64,000 nt of DNA from DRPG01 sp964655065 (GCA_964655065.1 CAZZLC010000033.1:8522-72521); one strand, 5' to 3'; counted from the first letter of the stretch, positions 41,462-50,704 are shown. The notes: generated by a model not told the origin, from the letters alone. Numbers and translations: made by a program.

Positions 41462-43792
41462 TCACAGCGTCTCCAGGAAGGCGACCAGCGCCTCGCGATC
41501 GCCCGACGGCAGCGCCACGTACGCCTCGCGGGACCCCAGCGCCTCGCCCGCGTGGGCCCGAATCGCCTGGTCCAGCGTGTCGGCGGCTCCGGTGTGCAGG
41601 TAGGGCGCGGTCTGGGCGAGCCCCCACAGGGGGGCCGTGCGGAACTCCCGCATCGTGGCCGAGGCCTCCTCGATGCCGAGCGCGCCTTCCCCCAGGATGT
41701 CGTGGAGCAGGAGGTCCGAGTAGAGCGGCACGCCGTCGAGCTCGGGCACGTGGCAGTCCGCGCAGCCCACCGCCTCGAAGTGTGCCTCGCCGGCGGCAGC
41801 GCGCGACGGGTCTTCGGCCGGCGTGCGGGGAGGCGCGGCGAGGGTGGAGAGATAGAACGCGAGGTTCTCGGCGTCCTCGAGCGCCATCTCGGGGTCGGGC
41901 ACCTCGTCGTTGTCGTGAACCCGGCCGAAGGTGAGCCCCTCCTGGGGAGGCAGGGTCATGCCGAGCTCGGCGGTGACCGCGTCGCGCACGAACTCGTCGA
42001 CCGACGGCACCTGCGCCTTCCATCCGAAGCGACCGAGTCGCTGCCCGTCGACCCAGCTCGGCTTGCCGCTGATGCCGTCTCCGTCGAGGTCGTCAGGGTC
42101 CGCACGCTCGAGGATCGCCTGCTCGGCGATGCCCTCGACGAGGCCGAGCCCGAAGACGTGAGGGGTCTGGCGGGGCTCGAAGATCACCGCCTCGGGCTGC
42201 GGTACGTTGGCGCTGTCGTCCAGCGCGGTCTGCTTGTGGAGGATGGTGCCCACCGCCGGGGGCACGAACTGGTCGCCGGACAGCAGACCGTGTCGCATGA
42301 CGTTGACCCCGCGGGGCCCAGCTCCTCCGACGACCGGCTCGAAGTGGCACGCTCGACACGAGTCACCGTTGAACCGAGGGCCGCCGACGCCGCTCGCAAA
42401 GCCGAGATCGGCGTCGAACACGGTGCGGCCGGCGAGGAAGCGGGCCGCCTCGGCGTCGGTGAGCTCCCGCACCGGGCCGCCCCAGTCGCCGGGCGCCGCG
42501 ATGGGCGTGTCGGGCGGAATCAGCCCGACCGAGCGCTGGGACGCGCCACCCAGCGACCGCAGGAAGGCGCCGAGGGCGGCCTGGTCGTCATCATCGAGAT
42601 CGAGGTAGCGGTCGCGGGCGGCCGCGGCCTCTCCCCCGTGCCACGCGATGGCCTCCTCGATCGTCTCCGCGCGGCCATCGTGAAGATAAGGGCCGGCCGC
42701 GGTGAGTCCCCACAGGGGCTGGGTGCGGAACTCGTAGCCCTCGGCGTCCTCCATCTCGAGGCCGTCGGCGAGCTCGGGGCCCATGTCGTGGAGCAGGAGG
42801 TCGCTGTACACCGGCAGGGCGCCTCGCGGGCCTTCGAGGCGCGGGCTGTGGCAGTCCGCGCACCCCACCTCGTCGAAGCGACGCATGCCGAGTCGGGTCT
42901 CGTCGGTCAGGGGCTCCGGCTCCGGCGCCGCGAGGAGCATCGTGAAGCTCACGAGGTCGAAGAGCTCCTCGCCCGAGAGCTCGGGGTCGACAACGTCGTC
43001 CTCGTCGAAGAGCGGTCCGTCGGGAGCGGCCGCCTGCAGATAGGCGCCGAGTCGATCGAGCTCGGGGGCGAAGCGGGCGCCGAGGGTGCCGCTGGAGCTG
43101 TCCACCGGCAGCGCGGAGCGCTGGGTCTCGGTGAGCGGACTCGAGGTGATGCCGAGGTGGTTCATCAGGGGACCTCGGATGAAGCCCTCGATGGAGACCG
43201 TCTGCGACTTCACGCCGAAGCGGCCCACGAAGCCGCGGTCGTAGTTCGCACGGCCGCTGATGCCGTTTCCGTCCAGGTCATCGGGGTCCGCGCGGCTGAG
43301 GATCTCGGCGTCGGAGAGCTCGGCCAGCAAGCCGACACCGAAGAAGGGGATGGGGTTGCGCTGCGCGATCAGGTTGGTGCTCGGCGGGACGGCGGGGCGG
43401 GCCGCATAGTCGTCCGAGTAGGCGTACATCCGGATGACGCCGGACTCGTTGCCCGCGGACTCCGCGAAGAAGAAGGCCCCGTCTTCGGTCCGGCGTGCGC
43501 CGATGAAGAAGTTGCGGTAGAGCCCGGCCGCGCCGCCGAAGTCGGGCTTCTCGTGGCAAGCGCCGCAGAAGGTCACGTTGAACGCGGGACCGAGCCCCTC
43601 TTCGAGCGTGAATCGGTGCAGCGCGACGTCTCTGCCGCGAGCAAACGCCTCGAGCTGCGCCTCGTCGGCGCTCGGGAGCGGCTCGCCGAGGGGGGCGAAG
43701 ATGCCGTCGGCGACCGGTCCGTGAGGGGCCCACGCCGCCTCGGAGCTGCACCCGATTCCCGCGAGCAGGGCCAGGACCACCCGTACGCTCAT
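41462..43792 (-). CDS. Duplicated di-haem (thiol oxidoreductase-type) lipoprotein with four CxxCH
   Basis: A 776-residue lipoprotein (lipobox LAGIGC, Cys15) formed by two copies of the DHOR/DUF3570-like di-haem unit. Haem sites are at CGACH (76-80), CADCH (311-315), CRACH (479-483) and CADCH (677-681). Repeat evidence is strong: RADPDDLDGNGISG in half one and RADPDDLDGDGISG in half two, each followed by the GRFG-K motif, and YSDLLLHD in both halves. PDPELSGEE/PDPEMALED blocks precede each second haem. Family members are periplasmic peroxidase-like or thiol-oxidoreductase proteins. Its start overlaps the stop of the propeller lipoprotein by four bases (ATGA). Confidence 0.85.
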   Translation of the reverse strand: MSVRVVLALLAGIGCSSEAAWAPHGPVADGIFAPLGEPLPSADEAQLEAFARGRDVALHRFTLEEGLGPAFNVTFCGACHEKPDFGGAAGLYRNFFIGARRTEDGAFFFAESAGNESGVIRMYAYSDDYAARPAVPPSTNLIAQRNPIPFFGVGLLAELSDAEILSRADPDDLDGNGISGRANYDRGFVGRFGVKSQTVSIEGFIRGPLMNHLGITSSPLTETQRSALPVDSSSGTLGARFAPELDRLGAYLQAAAPDGPLFDEDDVVDPELSGEELFDLVSFTMLLAAPEPEPLTDETRLGMRRFDEVGCADCHSPRLEGPRGALPVYSDLLLHDMGPELADGLEMEDAEGYEFRTQPLWGLTAAGPYLHDGRAETIEEAIAWHGGEAAAARDRYLDLDDDDQAALGAFLRSLGGASQRSVGLIPPDTPIAAPGDWGGPVRELTDAEAARFLAGRTVFDADLGFASGVGGPRFNGDSCRACHFEPVVGGAGPRGVNVMRHGLLSGDQFVPPAVGTILHKQTALDDSANVPQPEAVIFEPRQTPHVFGLGLVEGIAEQAILERADPDDLDGDGISGKPSWVDGQRLGRFGWKAQVPSVDEFVRDAVTAELGMTLPPQEGLTFGRVHDNDEVPDPEMALEDAENLAFYLSTLAAPPRTPAEDPSRAAAGEAHFEAVGCADCHVPELDGVPLYSDLLLHDILGEGALGIEEASATMREFRTAPLWGLAQTAPYLHTGAADTLDQAIRAHAGEALGSREAYVALPSGDREALVAFLETL

Positions 43793-44778
43793 GGCGCCGC
43801 CTCGGTGCGACGGACGAGGGCGCTCCCCCGAAAGGGCTCGGTGAACCGGCCGGCTGCGGCCCACGTCGTGTCGACGCCGTCGAACCACGCGGCGTGGACG
43901 TCGGCGATCTCGTCGACGATGTTCTCGCCCAGGATCTCGCCCGAGTCGGGGTCGAAGCGACCCGTCCAGCCGTTGATGCCGCCGATCACCGCCTCCTCGG
44001 GGCTCACCATGGCAATCGCGTTGAGCCCCGGCACGGCGCTCGGTGCGATGGTCGTCCAGTCCGTGCCGTCGAACGTCGCGATCCGCGCCGACGAGCGGCC
44101 CCCTACGGCGACGATGCGATCCGCGGAGGTCCCCCAGAGCGAGACGAAGTCGTCGTTGGCCTCGGGCCCCGCCGGCGCCTGGATCCAGGCTTCGCCAGCG
44201 AGCTCGATGACGAGACCCTTCTGGCCGACCGCGAAGGTGCGGCCGTCGATTCCCCAGACCTTGAACAGCGCCACTGCCTTGCGGTCGTTCTCTTCTGGTG
44301 GCAACCCCGCCGGGGTGAACGTCGCCCCGTCGTAGTGGGTGAGCACGGGGGCATCGCCGAGCGGGGATCCCCCCACGATCCAGACGTCGTCGGGGCTCTC
44401 TCCCCAGACTCCCCACAGGGGAGCGTCGGTGCCGACGTCGACCGCCGTCCAGTCCCCCACCGAGCCGCGCAGGGCGGTCCCGCCCTCGCCGACGATCCAC
44501 ACGTCGTCGGCGCCGAAGCCGAAGACCCAGACCAGGAGGTCCGGCGTGTCGACGGTGAGGTCCTCGGTCCACGCCGTGCCGTCGTAGTGGTAGACGGCGC
44601 CGCGCGACTCGTCTCCGCCGACCATGTAGACGTCGTCGGGTCCGCTGCCCCACACGCCGGACAGCGCGGTCTCCTCGCCCACCTCGAAGGCCTCGGTCCA
44701 GCGGGCCGGCGGAGCATCGTCGGGCGAGGTGCCGTCGGTGCAGCCGATCAACGCGGCGGCCAGCCACCACTTGCGCAT
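43789..44778 (-). CDS. Beta-propeller lipoprotein with WGSGPDDV-type repeats
   Basis: A 329-residue lipoprotein (MRKWWLAAALIGCTDG, Cys13). It contains repeated blade motifs: LSGVWGSGPDDVYMVG, WVFGFGADDVWIVG, LWGVWGESPDDVWIVG and later weaker copies (SLWGTSADRIVAVGG). Such repeats are frequent in myxobacterial surface proteins and should fold as a beta-propeller. No enzymatic residues can be pointed out. Its stop overlaps the duplicated di-haem gene, so it probably forms a surface or periplasmic pair with that cytochrome-like protein. It is divergent from the protease-like gene at 44852. Confidence 0.78.
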   Translation of the reverse strand: MRKWWLAAALIGCTDGTSPDDAPPARWTEAFEVGEETALSGVWGSGPDDVYMVGGDESRGAVYHYDGTAWTEDLTVDTPDLLVWVFGFGADDVWIVGEGGTALRGSVGDWTAVDVGTDAPLWGVWGESPDDVWIVGGSPLGDAPVLTHYDGATFTPAGLPPEENDRKAVALFKVWGIDGRTFAVGQKGLVIELAGEAWIQAPAGPEANDDFVSLWGTSADRIVAVGGRSSARIATFDGTDWTTIAPSAVPGLNAIAMVSPEEAVIGGINGWTGRFDPDSGEILGENIVDEIADVHAAWFDGVDTTWAAAGRFTEPFRGSALVRRTEAAP

Positions 44779-44851
44779 CGCGTCTCCTCCTCTTCTCGGG
44801 TACGCACAGGATGACCCATTCGAGTGGGATCGGTCGAACGAGAGGGTAGCC

Positions 44852-45538
44852 GTGATTTTCGTGACAACCTGGCTCGCCTGCTCGGCGGCGCCGGGCTGGC
44901 TCGACCCTCCCGATCCGCTGCCGGATGCCCGGTGCCGACGGCCCGGAACCGCGACGGAGCCGCTCGGCCGCCTGCCGATCCGGATCCGGGTGGGGCGGGG
45001 GCTCCAGTGGGCGGACGCGGCCTTCCACACGCGCTGGGCTGCCGATACGTGGCGGCACCTCGGGGTCACGCTGACGATCGCGGCCGATGCGGTCCCGACC
45101 GCCGACACCGTGGTGTTCGGCGACGACGTAGGCGACTCGGTGCTCGCCCCGGTGCGCGCCCACCTGGACCGGCCGGTACGCCCCTGGATCGACGTGGTGT
45201 TCGTGTCGCGGCTCGCCGATCCGGACAGTCCGGCCGCGCGACGCTTCGACCCCCTGGTCGGCTTCGCGGTCGCCGATCCCGACGATCCGTGGCTCGGACC
45301 CGTGGTGCGGGGGGCCACGCCGGCCGTGTTCGTGGGACTCGAGGCGGCGGCCGACCTTCCGCGAGAGCGCGCCCGGTACGTGCTGGCCCACGAGCTCGGA
45401 CACGCGCTCGGGCTCGGTCACCGGAGCGAGCGAGGAAACCTGATGGGGCCGGGGTTCCCTCGGTGCCTGCCTCGGCTCGATTCGGCGCAGCGCGACCGCA
45501 TCCGCGCTCGCTCGCGACGGGGGGGCCCGCCGGGTTAA
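44852..45538 (+). CDS. Putative exported metzincin-like metalloprotease
   Basis: A 228-residue protein with the zinc motif HELGHALGLGH at about residues 177-187: two His plus a third His five positions on, followed by a Met-turn candidate NLMGP 7 residues later. This is the metzincin pattern (HExxHxxGxxH and Met-turn). GTG at 44852 follows GAGGGTAGCC; the short N-terminus MIFVTTWLACSAAP has a lipobox-like Cys10. A possible archaemetzincin/M10-like catalytic domain makes up the mature protein. It precedes the sigma-54 activator by 8 bp and may share its transcript. Confidence 0.78.
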   Translation: MIFVTTWLACSAAPGWLDPPDPLPDARCRRPGTATEPLGRLPIRIRVGRGLQWADAAFHTRWAADTWRHLGVTLTIAADAVPTADTVVFGDDVGDSVLAPVRAHLDRPVRPWIDVVFVSRLADPDSPAARRFDPLVGFAVADPDDPWLGPVVRGATPAVFVGLEAAADLPRERARYVLAHELGHALGLGHRSERGNLMGPGFPRCLPRLDSAQRDRIRARSRRGGPPG

Positions 45539-45546
45539 CGGGCGCT

Positions 45547-46899
45547 ATGGCCGGCCGGATCCTGATCGTGGACGACGAGCCCTCCATCCGGAAGGTCCTC
45601 ACCGCCCACTTGCGTCGCTTCGGACACGACGTCCAGACCGCCAGCGATGGCGCCGAGGCCATCGCTCGTCTGCAGGACGAGGCGTTCGACCTCGTGGTGA
45701 GCGACCTCAAGATGCCCGTGGTCGACGGCATGGAGCTGCTGCGCTGGGTCAACACCAACCAGTCGGCGCTTCCGGTCATCCTCATCACCGCACACGGCAC
45801 GGTCGACTCCGCGGTCGAGGCGATCAAGCAAGGTGCGTTCGACTACGTCACGAAGCCGTTCGATCGCGACGAGCTGCAGGGGGTGATCACCAAGGCCATC
45901 CGGACCCGTGCCCGCCGGCAGTCGCACTCGGGTGATCCGAACCACACCGTCATCGTAGGGCGTACGCCAGAGATCGAGGCGGTGTTCAAGCTGGTCGACA
46001 AGGTCGCGCCCTCACCGACCACCGTGCTGGTCACCGGGGAGTCGGGCACCGGCAAGGAGCTCGTGGCCCGCTCCATCCACGAGAAGTCGGGGCGCGAGGG
46101 TGCGTTCATCCAGGTCAACTGCGGGGCGATCCCCGAGAACCTCTTCGAGGCCGAGCTCTTCGGCTACGAGAAGGGCGCGTTCACGGGAGCGGTCACGAGC
46201 AAGCCGGGTCGCTTCGAGCTCGCCGATGGTGGAACGCTGTTCCTCGACGAGGTGGGCGAGCTCCCTCGAGACATGCAGGTCAAGCTCCTCCGAGCCCTCC
46301 AGGAGCGCCGCGTCGATCGGGTGGGTGGCGTGGCCCCGATCGACATCGACGTTCGCATCGTGGCGGCGACCAACGCCGACCTCGAGCAAGCGGTCGCTGA
46401 CGGGGCGTTTCGCCAGGATCTGTTCTACCGGCTGTCGGTGTTTCCGATTCTCCTGCCTCCCCTCCGCGACCGCCGCGAAGACATCCCGCTGCTCGTCGAC
46501 CACTTCCGACGGGTGTTCAACGAGAAGCTCAGCAAGGCGGTCGACGACGTGAGTCCCGCGGCGCTGGTCGCGCTCGAAGAGCACGCGTGGCCCGGGAACA
46601 TCCGGGAGCTCGAGAACCTCATGGAGCGCTCGATCCTCCTCGCGGAGTCCTCCACCCTGACCCCCGAGGACCTGCCCGGGCTGCGCCCCGCCGTGCCCGT
46701 GCCAGCCGCTCCCGAGGAGCTCGACTCGTTGGGGCTCAAGGAGTACGTCCGCGTGCACACCGCCCGCCTCGAGCGGGACCGCATCCAGCGCGTGCTCGAG
46801 GCCGAGGACGGCAACGTCACCCGGGCGGCGCGGCGCCTCGGCATCTCCAGGAAGTCGCTGCAGACCAAGATGAAGGAGTACGGGCTGCGCGACCCGTGA
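45547..46899 (+). CDS. NtrC-type sigma-54-dependent response regulator
   Basis: A 450-residue regulator. Receiver domain: acidic Asp9/Asp10 in IVDDEPS and phosphoacceptor Asp53 in VSDLKMP, Lys103 in VTKPF. Central AAA+ domain: Walker A GESGTGKE (164-171), the sigma-54-contact GAFTGA (210-215), Walker B GTLFLDEVGEL and the late WPGNIRELENL. C-terminal Fis-type helix-turn-helix: ARLERDRIQRVLEAEDGNVT then ARRLGISRKSLQTKMKEYG. It activates sigma-54 promoters upon phosphorylation, but its histidine kinase is not adjacent; the fusion kinase at 50730 has a HATPase domain and is a conceivable partner, without direct evidence. Confidence 0.96.
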   Translation: MAGRILIVDDEPSIRKVLTAHLRRFGHDVQTASDGAEAIARLQDEAFDLVVSDLKMPVVDGMELLRWVNTNQSALPVILITAHGTVDSAVEAIKQGAFDYVTKPFDRDELQGVITKAIRTRARRQSHSGDPNHTVIVGRTPEIEAVFKLVDKVAPSPTTVLVTGESGTGKELVARSIHEKSGREGAFIQVNCGAIPENLFEAELFGYEKGAFTGAVTSKPGRFELADGGTLFLDEVGELPRDMQVKLLRALQERRVDRVGGVAPIDIDVRIVAATNADLEQAVADGAFRQDLFYRLSVFPILLPPLRDRREDIPLLVDHFRRVFNEKLSKAVDDVSPAALVALEEHAWPGNIRELENLMERSILLAESSTLTPEDLPGLRPAVPVPAAPEELDSLGLKEYVRVHTARLERDRIQRVLEAEDGNVTRAARRLGISRKSLQTKMKEYGLRDP

Positions 46900-46968
46900 C
46901 GTTGTGCCTCGGTCATGACCCTCCCTCGGCACGTCGGACCGATGAGGCCGGCAACCGAAGGAGAGCCC

Positions 46969-47595
46969 ATGCTGCTACGGCAACTGTTCCTCGCGTCCTT
47001 GCTGGTTGCCTGTACCGGTGACGACGACGATCAGGACCCCAATCCCTCCGACGCGGACACCGACGCGGACACGGACAGCGACACGGACGCGGACACCGAC
47101 GCGGACACCGACTCCGACACGGACTCCGACACGGACTCCGACACGGACGCCGATGCCGACGCCGACGCGAGCTACCACCTCTCGTACCAGGGCTTGTCCC
47201 CCGCCGACTGCCACACCACGTTCGAGGCGTCGTGGGAGCCCGCGTCGTTGACCTGCACCGAGTGTGTCTTCAACATCGCGTGGGGAACGGACCTCGACTG
47301 GTCCTTCGACAGCGCGGACGTCTCCGGCTGCGGAAAGGCCGGCCCCGATGCGTACGCGGCCTACTTCTACAGCGTCAAGGACGTCGCGGTCGCCTTCCTC
47401 GACGTCTACTACAACCAGTGGGGCTTCACCCACGCCCACCCCGAGGTGGGCAGCGCCATCCTGAGCGGGAGCACGGGCAAGGACGGCGAGTTCAACTTCT
47501 ATGCGTACCCGGCCACCTGGGACGCGAAGACCGGCGACTTCACGTGGGGTGACGAGTACACGCTCTACGGTACCGGCAACTACCCGGTCCCCTGA
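46969..47595 (+). CDS. Lipoprotein with a DTD-repeat linker (208 aa)
   Basis: A 208-residue lipoprotein whose ATG follows GAAGGAGAGCCC. The signal MLLRQLFLASLLVAC ends at Cys15, then comes a 40-residue acidic Asp/Thr/Ala/Ser linker (repeats of DTD, DAD and DSD) encoded at 47050-47169. The C-terminal 140 residues are compact and beta-rich with CTECVFNIAWGTDLDW and a Cys-containing VSGCGKAGPDAYAAYFYSVK. No known domain recognised. Such DTD linkers are characteristic of myxobacterial surface lipoproteins. Its stop overlaps the sulfatase-like gene (TGATG). Confidence 0.75.
   Translation: MLLRQLFLASLLVACTGDDDDQDPNPSDADTDADTDSDTDADTDADTDSDTDSDTDSDTDADADADASYHLSYQGLSPADCHTTFEASWEPASLTCTECVFNIAWGTDLDWSFDSADVSGCGKAGPDAYAAYFYSVKDVAVAFLDVYYNQWGFTHAHPEVGSAILSGSTGKDGEFNFYAYPATWDAKTGDFTWGDEYTLYGTGNYPVP
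47050..47169 (+). repeat. In-frame GAC-rich hexanucleotide repeat (DTD linker)
   Basis: A 120-base run of GACACGGAC, GACGCGGAC and GACTCCGAC units codes for about 40 residues of alternating Asp with Thr, Ala or Ser. Unit boundaries drift between ACG/ACC and GCG/TCC codons, so the repeat is old enough to have diversified at third positions. It will be prone to slippage and misassembly. Confidence 0.9.
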
Positions 47596-49817
47596 TGATC
47601 TTCGCCCTGTCGTGGTTCATCGGCTGCGCGCCCGAGCGCGCCGCCCCGCCCGTCGACGTCCCCTCCGTCGTGCTGGTGACGCTCGACACCACGCGCGCCG
47701 ACCACCTGGGCGCGTATGGCTACGAGGGTGCCAGCACGCCGGTGATCGACGGGCTCGCCGCGCAGGGCGTCCGCTTCGAGGCGGCGTACACGACGGTCCC
47801 GCTGACCACCCCCGCGCACGCCTCGATCTTGACCGGGCTGTACCCGGCACGCCACGGCATCCACACCAACGGGGACGCCACGTTGCCGGAGCCCGCGGTC
47901 ACCCTGGCCGAGCATCTCTCGGCGGCGGGGTACGCCACCGCGGCGAGCGTGGGCGCGTTCGTGACCACCCGGATGTGGAACCTCGATCAAGGCTTCGAGG
48001 ACTACTTCGACGCCGTCGGTCGCGCATCGGGTGACCGCTGGTCGCTCGAGCGCGACGCCCGACAGGTGACCGACGACCTCGTCGGGTGGCTCGACGACCG
48101 AGGACCGTCGACGAGCCCCTTCTTCGTCTGGGCGCACTACTACGACCCCCACCACCCCCACGAGGCCCCGGAGCCGTGGGCGCCGGGGGTCGTCGACGCC
48201 TACGACGCCGAGATCGCCTTCGTGGACGAGCAGGTGGGCCGGCTGGTGGCCCGGGCTCGCGGCGCGGCAGGCGACGCAGGCGTCGTGGTCGTCGTGGTCG
48301 GGGACCACGGGGAGGCCCTCGAGGGCGAGCACGGCGAGATCACCCACGGGCTCTACGTGTACGAGCCCACGGTGCGCGTGCCGTTCGTCATCGCGGGGCC
48401 GTCGGGTGCCATCGGCCGGGTGGAGACCGAGGCGGTGAGCGTGGTCGACGTGCTGCCCACCACCCTGGGCTGGCTCGGCCTGTCCGTTCCCGACGACGTG
48501 GACGGGGTCGACCTCTCGGGCGTTCGAGACGCCCCCCTCTCGGAGCGCGAGCCGGTGGTCATCGAGTCGTTCACGGCATCGACGCGGTTCGGCTGGCATC
48601 CGGAGATCGCGATCGTCGACGAGCGCGACAAGCTGATCGACACGCCGTCGCCGCGACTGTTCGATCTCGCTCTCGACCCCGAGGAGACCCACGACCGGCT
48701 GGGAGACGCGCCCGACGCGGAGCGGGACCGTCGCGTCGCCACGCTGTCGTCGGTCGGCGACGCGGTGCTCGCGCTCGCCCCGATCGGCGATGGCGAGGCG
48801 GTGGCCGACCAAGCCGCGGTGCAGGCGCAGCTCGAGGCGCTCGGCTACGTGACCGGCGAGGCGACCCCCGGCTCTGACGTGGACCTCAAGGACCGTGGCG
48901 CCGTCGTGGCCCGGCTCGAGCAGGCGCGCGTCCTGAAGAAGGCGGGGCGACTCGACGAGGCGCTACGGACCTACGAGGCCGTGTTGCTCGAGGCCCCGAC
49001 CATCGGCGAGGCTCGACTCGGGCTCGCCTCGGTGCTCCGCTCGCTCGGTCGCACCGAGAGCGCGCTGCTGGCCCTGTCCGACGCGATTGCGCTGCAGCCG
49101 GACTCCACCGTGCTGCGGGCCAACCGAGGTCGGCTCGCGCTGGCCGTGGGCCGGGTCGCGCAGGCCGAGGAGGACGCTCGGCACGTGCTCGCCCAGGTCC
49201 CCGAGGACGAAGGGGCTCGTCGACTCCTGCTGGACGTCCTCGCCACGACGCGCCCGACCGCGGCGTTCGACCAGATCGCCACCTGGCGGCTCCAGGGTGC
49301 CGACAGCGCCCTCCTCGACGCCTACCAGGGGCACCTGGAGCTGCGCCAGGGGCGCGTCGATCTGGCGCGGACCCTCTTCGAGCGCGCCAGCCAGGTGGAC
49401 ATGCCACCGCCGGGGGCCCACCGAGGCCTCGCGGCCATCGCGACGGCCCGGGGGCAGATCCCGCTCGCTGGCTGGCACCTCTCCGAGGAGGTGGCGCGCT
49501 TCCCGGCCGATCTGGTCTCGCGGCGCACCCTCGGCGACTACCTCATGGCCCAGCAGGACTGGGGCGCCGCGGCCGCGGTGTACCAGGGACTCGTCCGCCA
49601 GGCCGGCGACGACCACGATGCACGGCGAGCCTGGGCCCAGGCGCTGCTGAACGCCGGTCGGCGCGAGGAGGCAGCGAAGGCCCTCGAGCCCGCGCTCGCC
49701 ACCGAGGACCCTCAGGTGCTCGCGCTGCAGGCGAACATTCTCGCAGCGCTGGGGCAGATGACGGCAGCCAAGGCCACCTTCGCGAGGGCGGAGGCGCGGG
49801 CGCGGCAGGTGCGATGA
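47595..49817 (+). CDS. Sulfatase-fold hydrolase fused to TPR domain, lipoprotein
   Basis: A 740-residue protein. The signal MIFALSWFIGC has a lipobox (Cys11). Residues 25-400 are the alkaline phosphatase/sulfatase superfamily: VLVTLDTTRADHLGAYGY (Asp31), TGLYPARHGIHTNG and VGDHGEALEGEHGEITHGL. At the nucleophile position the formylglycine motif C/S-x-P-x-R is absent: the sequence is T71-T-P-A-H75, so the usual sulfatase maturation cannot occur and a Thr could be the nucleophile. Residues 440-740 are tetratricopeptide repeats (AVVARLEQARVLKKAGRLDE and others). Substrate unknown. It overlaps the DTD lipoprotein upstream (TGATG). Confidence 0.85.
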   Translation: MIFALSWFIGCAPERAAPPVDVPSVVLVTLDTTRADHLGAYGYEGASTPVIDGLAAQGVRFEAAYTTVPLTTPAHASILTGLYPARHGIHTNGDATLPEPAVTLAEHLSAAGYATAASVGAFVTTRMWNLDQGFEDYFDAVGRASGDRWSLERDARQVTDDLVGWLDDRGPSTSPFFVWAHYYDPHHPHEAPEPWAPGVVDAYDAEIAFVDEQVGRLVARARGAAGDAGVVVVVVGDHGEALEGEHGEITHGLYVYEPTVRVPFVIAGPSGAIGRVETEAVSVVDVLPTTLGWLGLSVPDDVDGVDLSGVRDAPLSEREPVVIESFTASTRFGWHPEIAIVDERDKLIDTPSPRLFDLALDPEETHDRLGDAPDAERDRRVATLSSVGDAVLALAPIGDGEAVADQAAVQAQLEALGYVTGEATPGSDVDLKDRGAVVARLEQARVLKKAGRLDEALRTYEAVLLEAPTIGEARLGLASVLRSLGRTESALLALSDAIALQPDSTVLRANRGRLALAVGRVAQAEEDARHVLAQVPEDEGARRLLLDVLATTRPTAAFDQIATWRLQGADSALLDAYQGHLELRQGRVDLARTLFERASQVDMPPPGAHRGLAAIATARGQIPLAGWHLSEEVARFPADLVSRRTLGDYLMAQQDWGAAAAVYQGLVRQAGDDHDARRAWAQALLNAGRREEAAKALEPALATEDPQVLALQANILAALGQMTAAKATFARAEARARQVR

Positions 49818-50704
49818 TCCTCCTCCTGCTGGGGTGGGGGGTCGTGGCGGCGACCCCGCTCGAGCGCCACCAATATCGGGTGGCGGCGGCGACGCTTCGC
49901 GCGGTGCTGCAGACCGACGATCAGCCGGTGTGGTACGCGAGGCTCGGCTCGGCCGAGGCGCGGCTCGGGCACTACGGCGCGGCGCTGGAGGCGTTCGCCC
50001 TCGGCATCGGATCGCCCTGGTACGAGCGCACGGGCTGGCGCGACCACGCCAACGTGCTGCGCGCAGTGGGGCGCTGTGCCGAGGCTGCCGAGCTTCGGCA
50101 GTCCTTCGAGGGAACGCCGGCGGTGGTCGACCCGGCCGCGCTCTGGGCCGACATTGCCGAGGACTGGCGGGCCTGTGGCGCGTCGGAACGCGCCCTGGAC
50201 GCGGTCGCGGCCGCGGAGGCACGGTCGATCGATCATCCGATCGTCCAGGCGGTGCTCTCGGATCTGCTGCGCGACCAGGGACACTGGGTGGCGGCAGGCT
50301 ACCATGCCCAGAGAGCGGTGGAGATGGACACCAGCCGCGACATCCGACCCGAGCTGTCGGTGGTCGAGCACCAGATGCAGTCCGGCGATCCGGCGGGTCT
50401 GGACAAGCAGCTTCTGCGCTTGACGGTCGGCCACGGCCGCGACCCCCGACTCTTCCTGGCCCGGACGGAGTTCTGGCTCCGCACCGGTCAGCTGGACGAG
50501 GCGAGCGCCCTCGCCAGCCGCGGGCCCTGGTCCGAGCACGAAGACCCGCGCGTCCTCTGCCGCAGGCACGCGGTCTACACCGCGGGCGGCGAGGTGGAGA
50601 AGGCAGCCGAAGTCCTGATCTTCGCCGAAGACCGTCGCGGTCGGGCCCTCCAGTGCGAGCCTCCGCGGCAATGGCAAAGGCTTGGCGCCGCTCGGCCGAT
50701 GTAG
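49814..50704 (+). CDS. Exported TPR-like protein (296 aa)
   Basis: A 296-residue protein overlapping the sulfatase/TPR gene by four bases (ATGA). The start MILLLLGWGVVAATPLE is a signal peptide. The rest is helical repeat: RVAAATLRAVLQTDDQPVWY, AEARLGHYGAALEAFALGIG, LDAVAAAEARSIDHPIVQAV and TEFWLRTGQLDEASALASR. Cysteines at RCAEAA, WRACGA and VLCRRH are scattered. No catalytic residues. Probably works with the sulfatase-fold protein before it in the envelope. It is followed after 25 bp by the giant kinase gene, so the three may be one operon. Confidence 0.72.
   Translation: MILLLLGWGVVAATPLERHQYRVAAATLRAVLQTDDQPVWYARLGSAEARLGHYGAALEAFALGIGSPWYERTGWRDHANVLRAVGRCAEAAELRQSFEGTPAVVDPAALWADIAEDWRACGASERALDAVAAAEARSIDHPIVQAVLSDLLRDQGHWVAAGYHAQRAVEMDTSRDIRPELSVVEHQMQSGDPAGLDKQLLRLTVGHGRDPRLFLARTEFWLRTGQLDEASALASRGPWSEHEDPRVLCRRHAVYTAGGEVEKAAEVLIFAEDRRGRALQCEPPRQWQRLGAARPM

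Noticed and set aside
43789..45421. Minus-strand frame extending across the protease and propeller genes
   Set aside because: Arg/Gly/Pro-rich shadow; the real genes have clear domains in other frames, ribosome binding sites and signal peptides.
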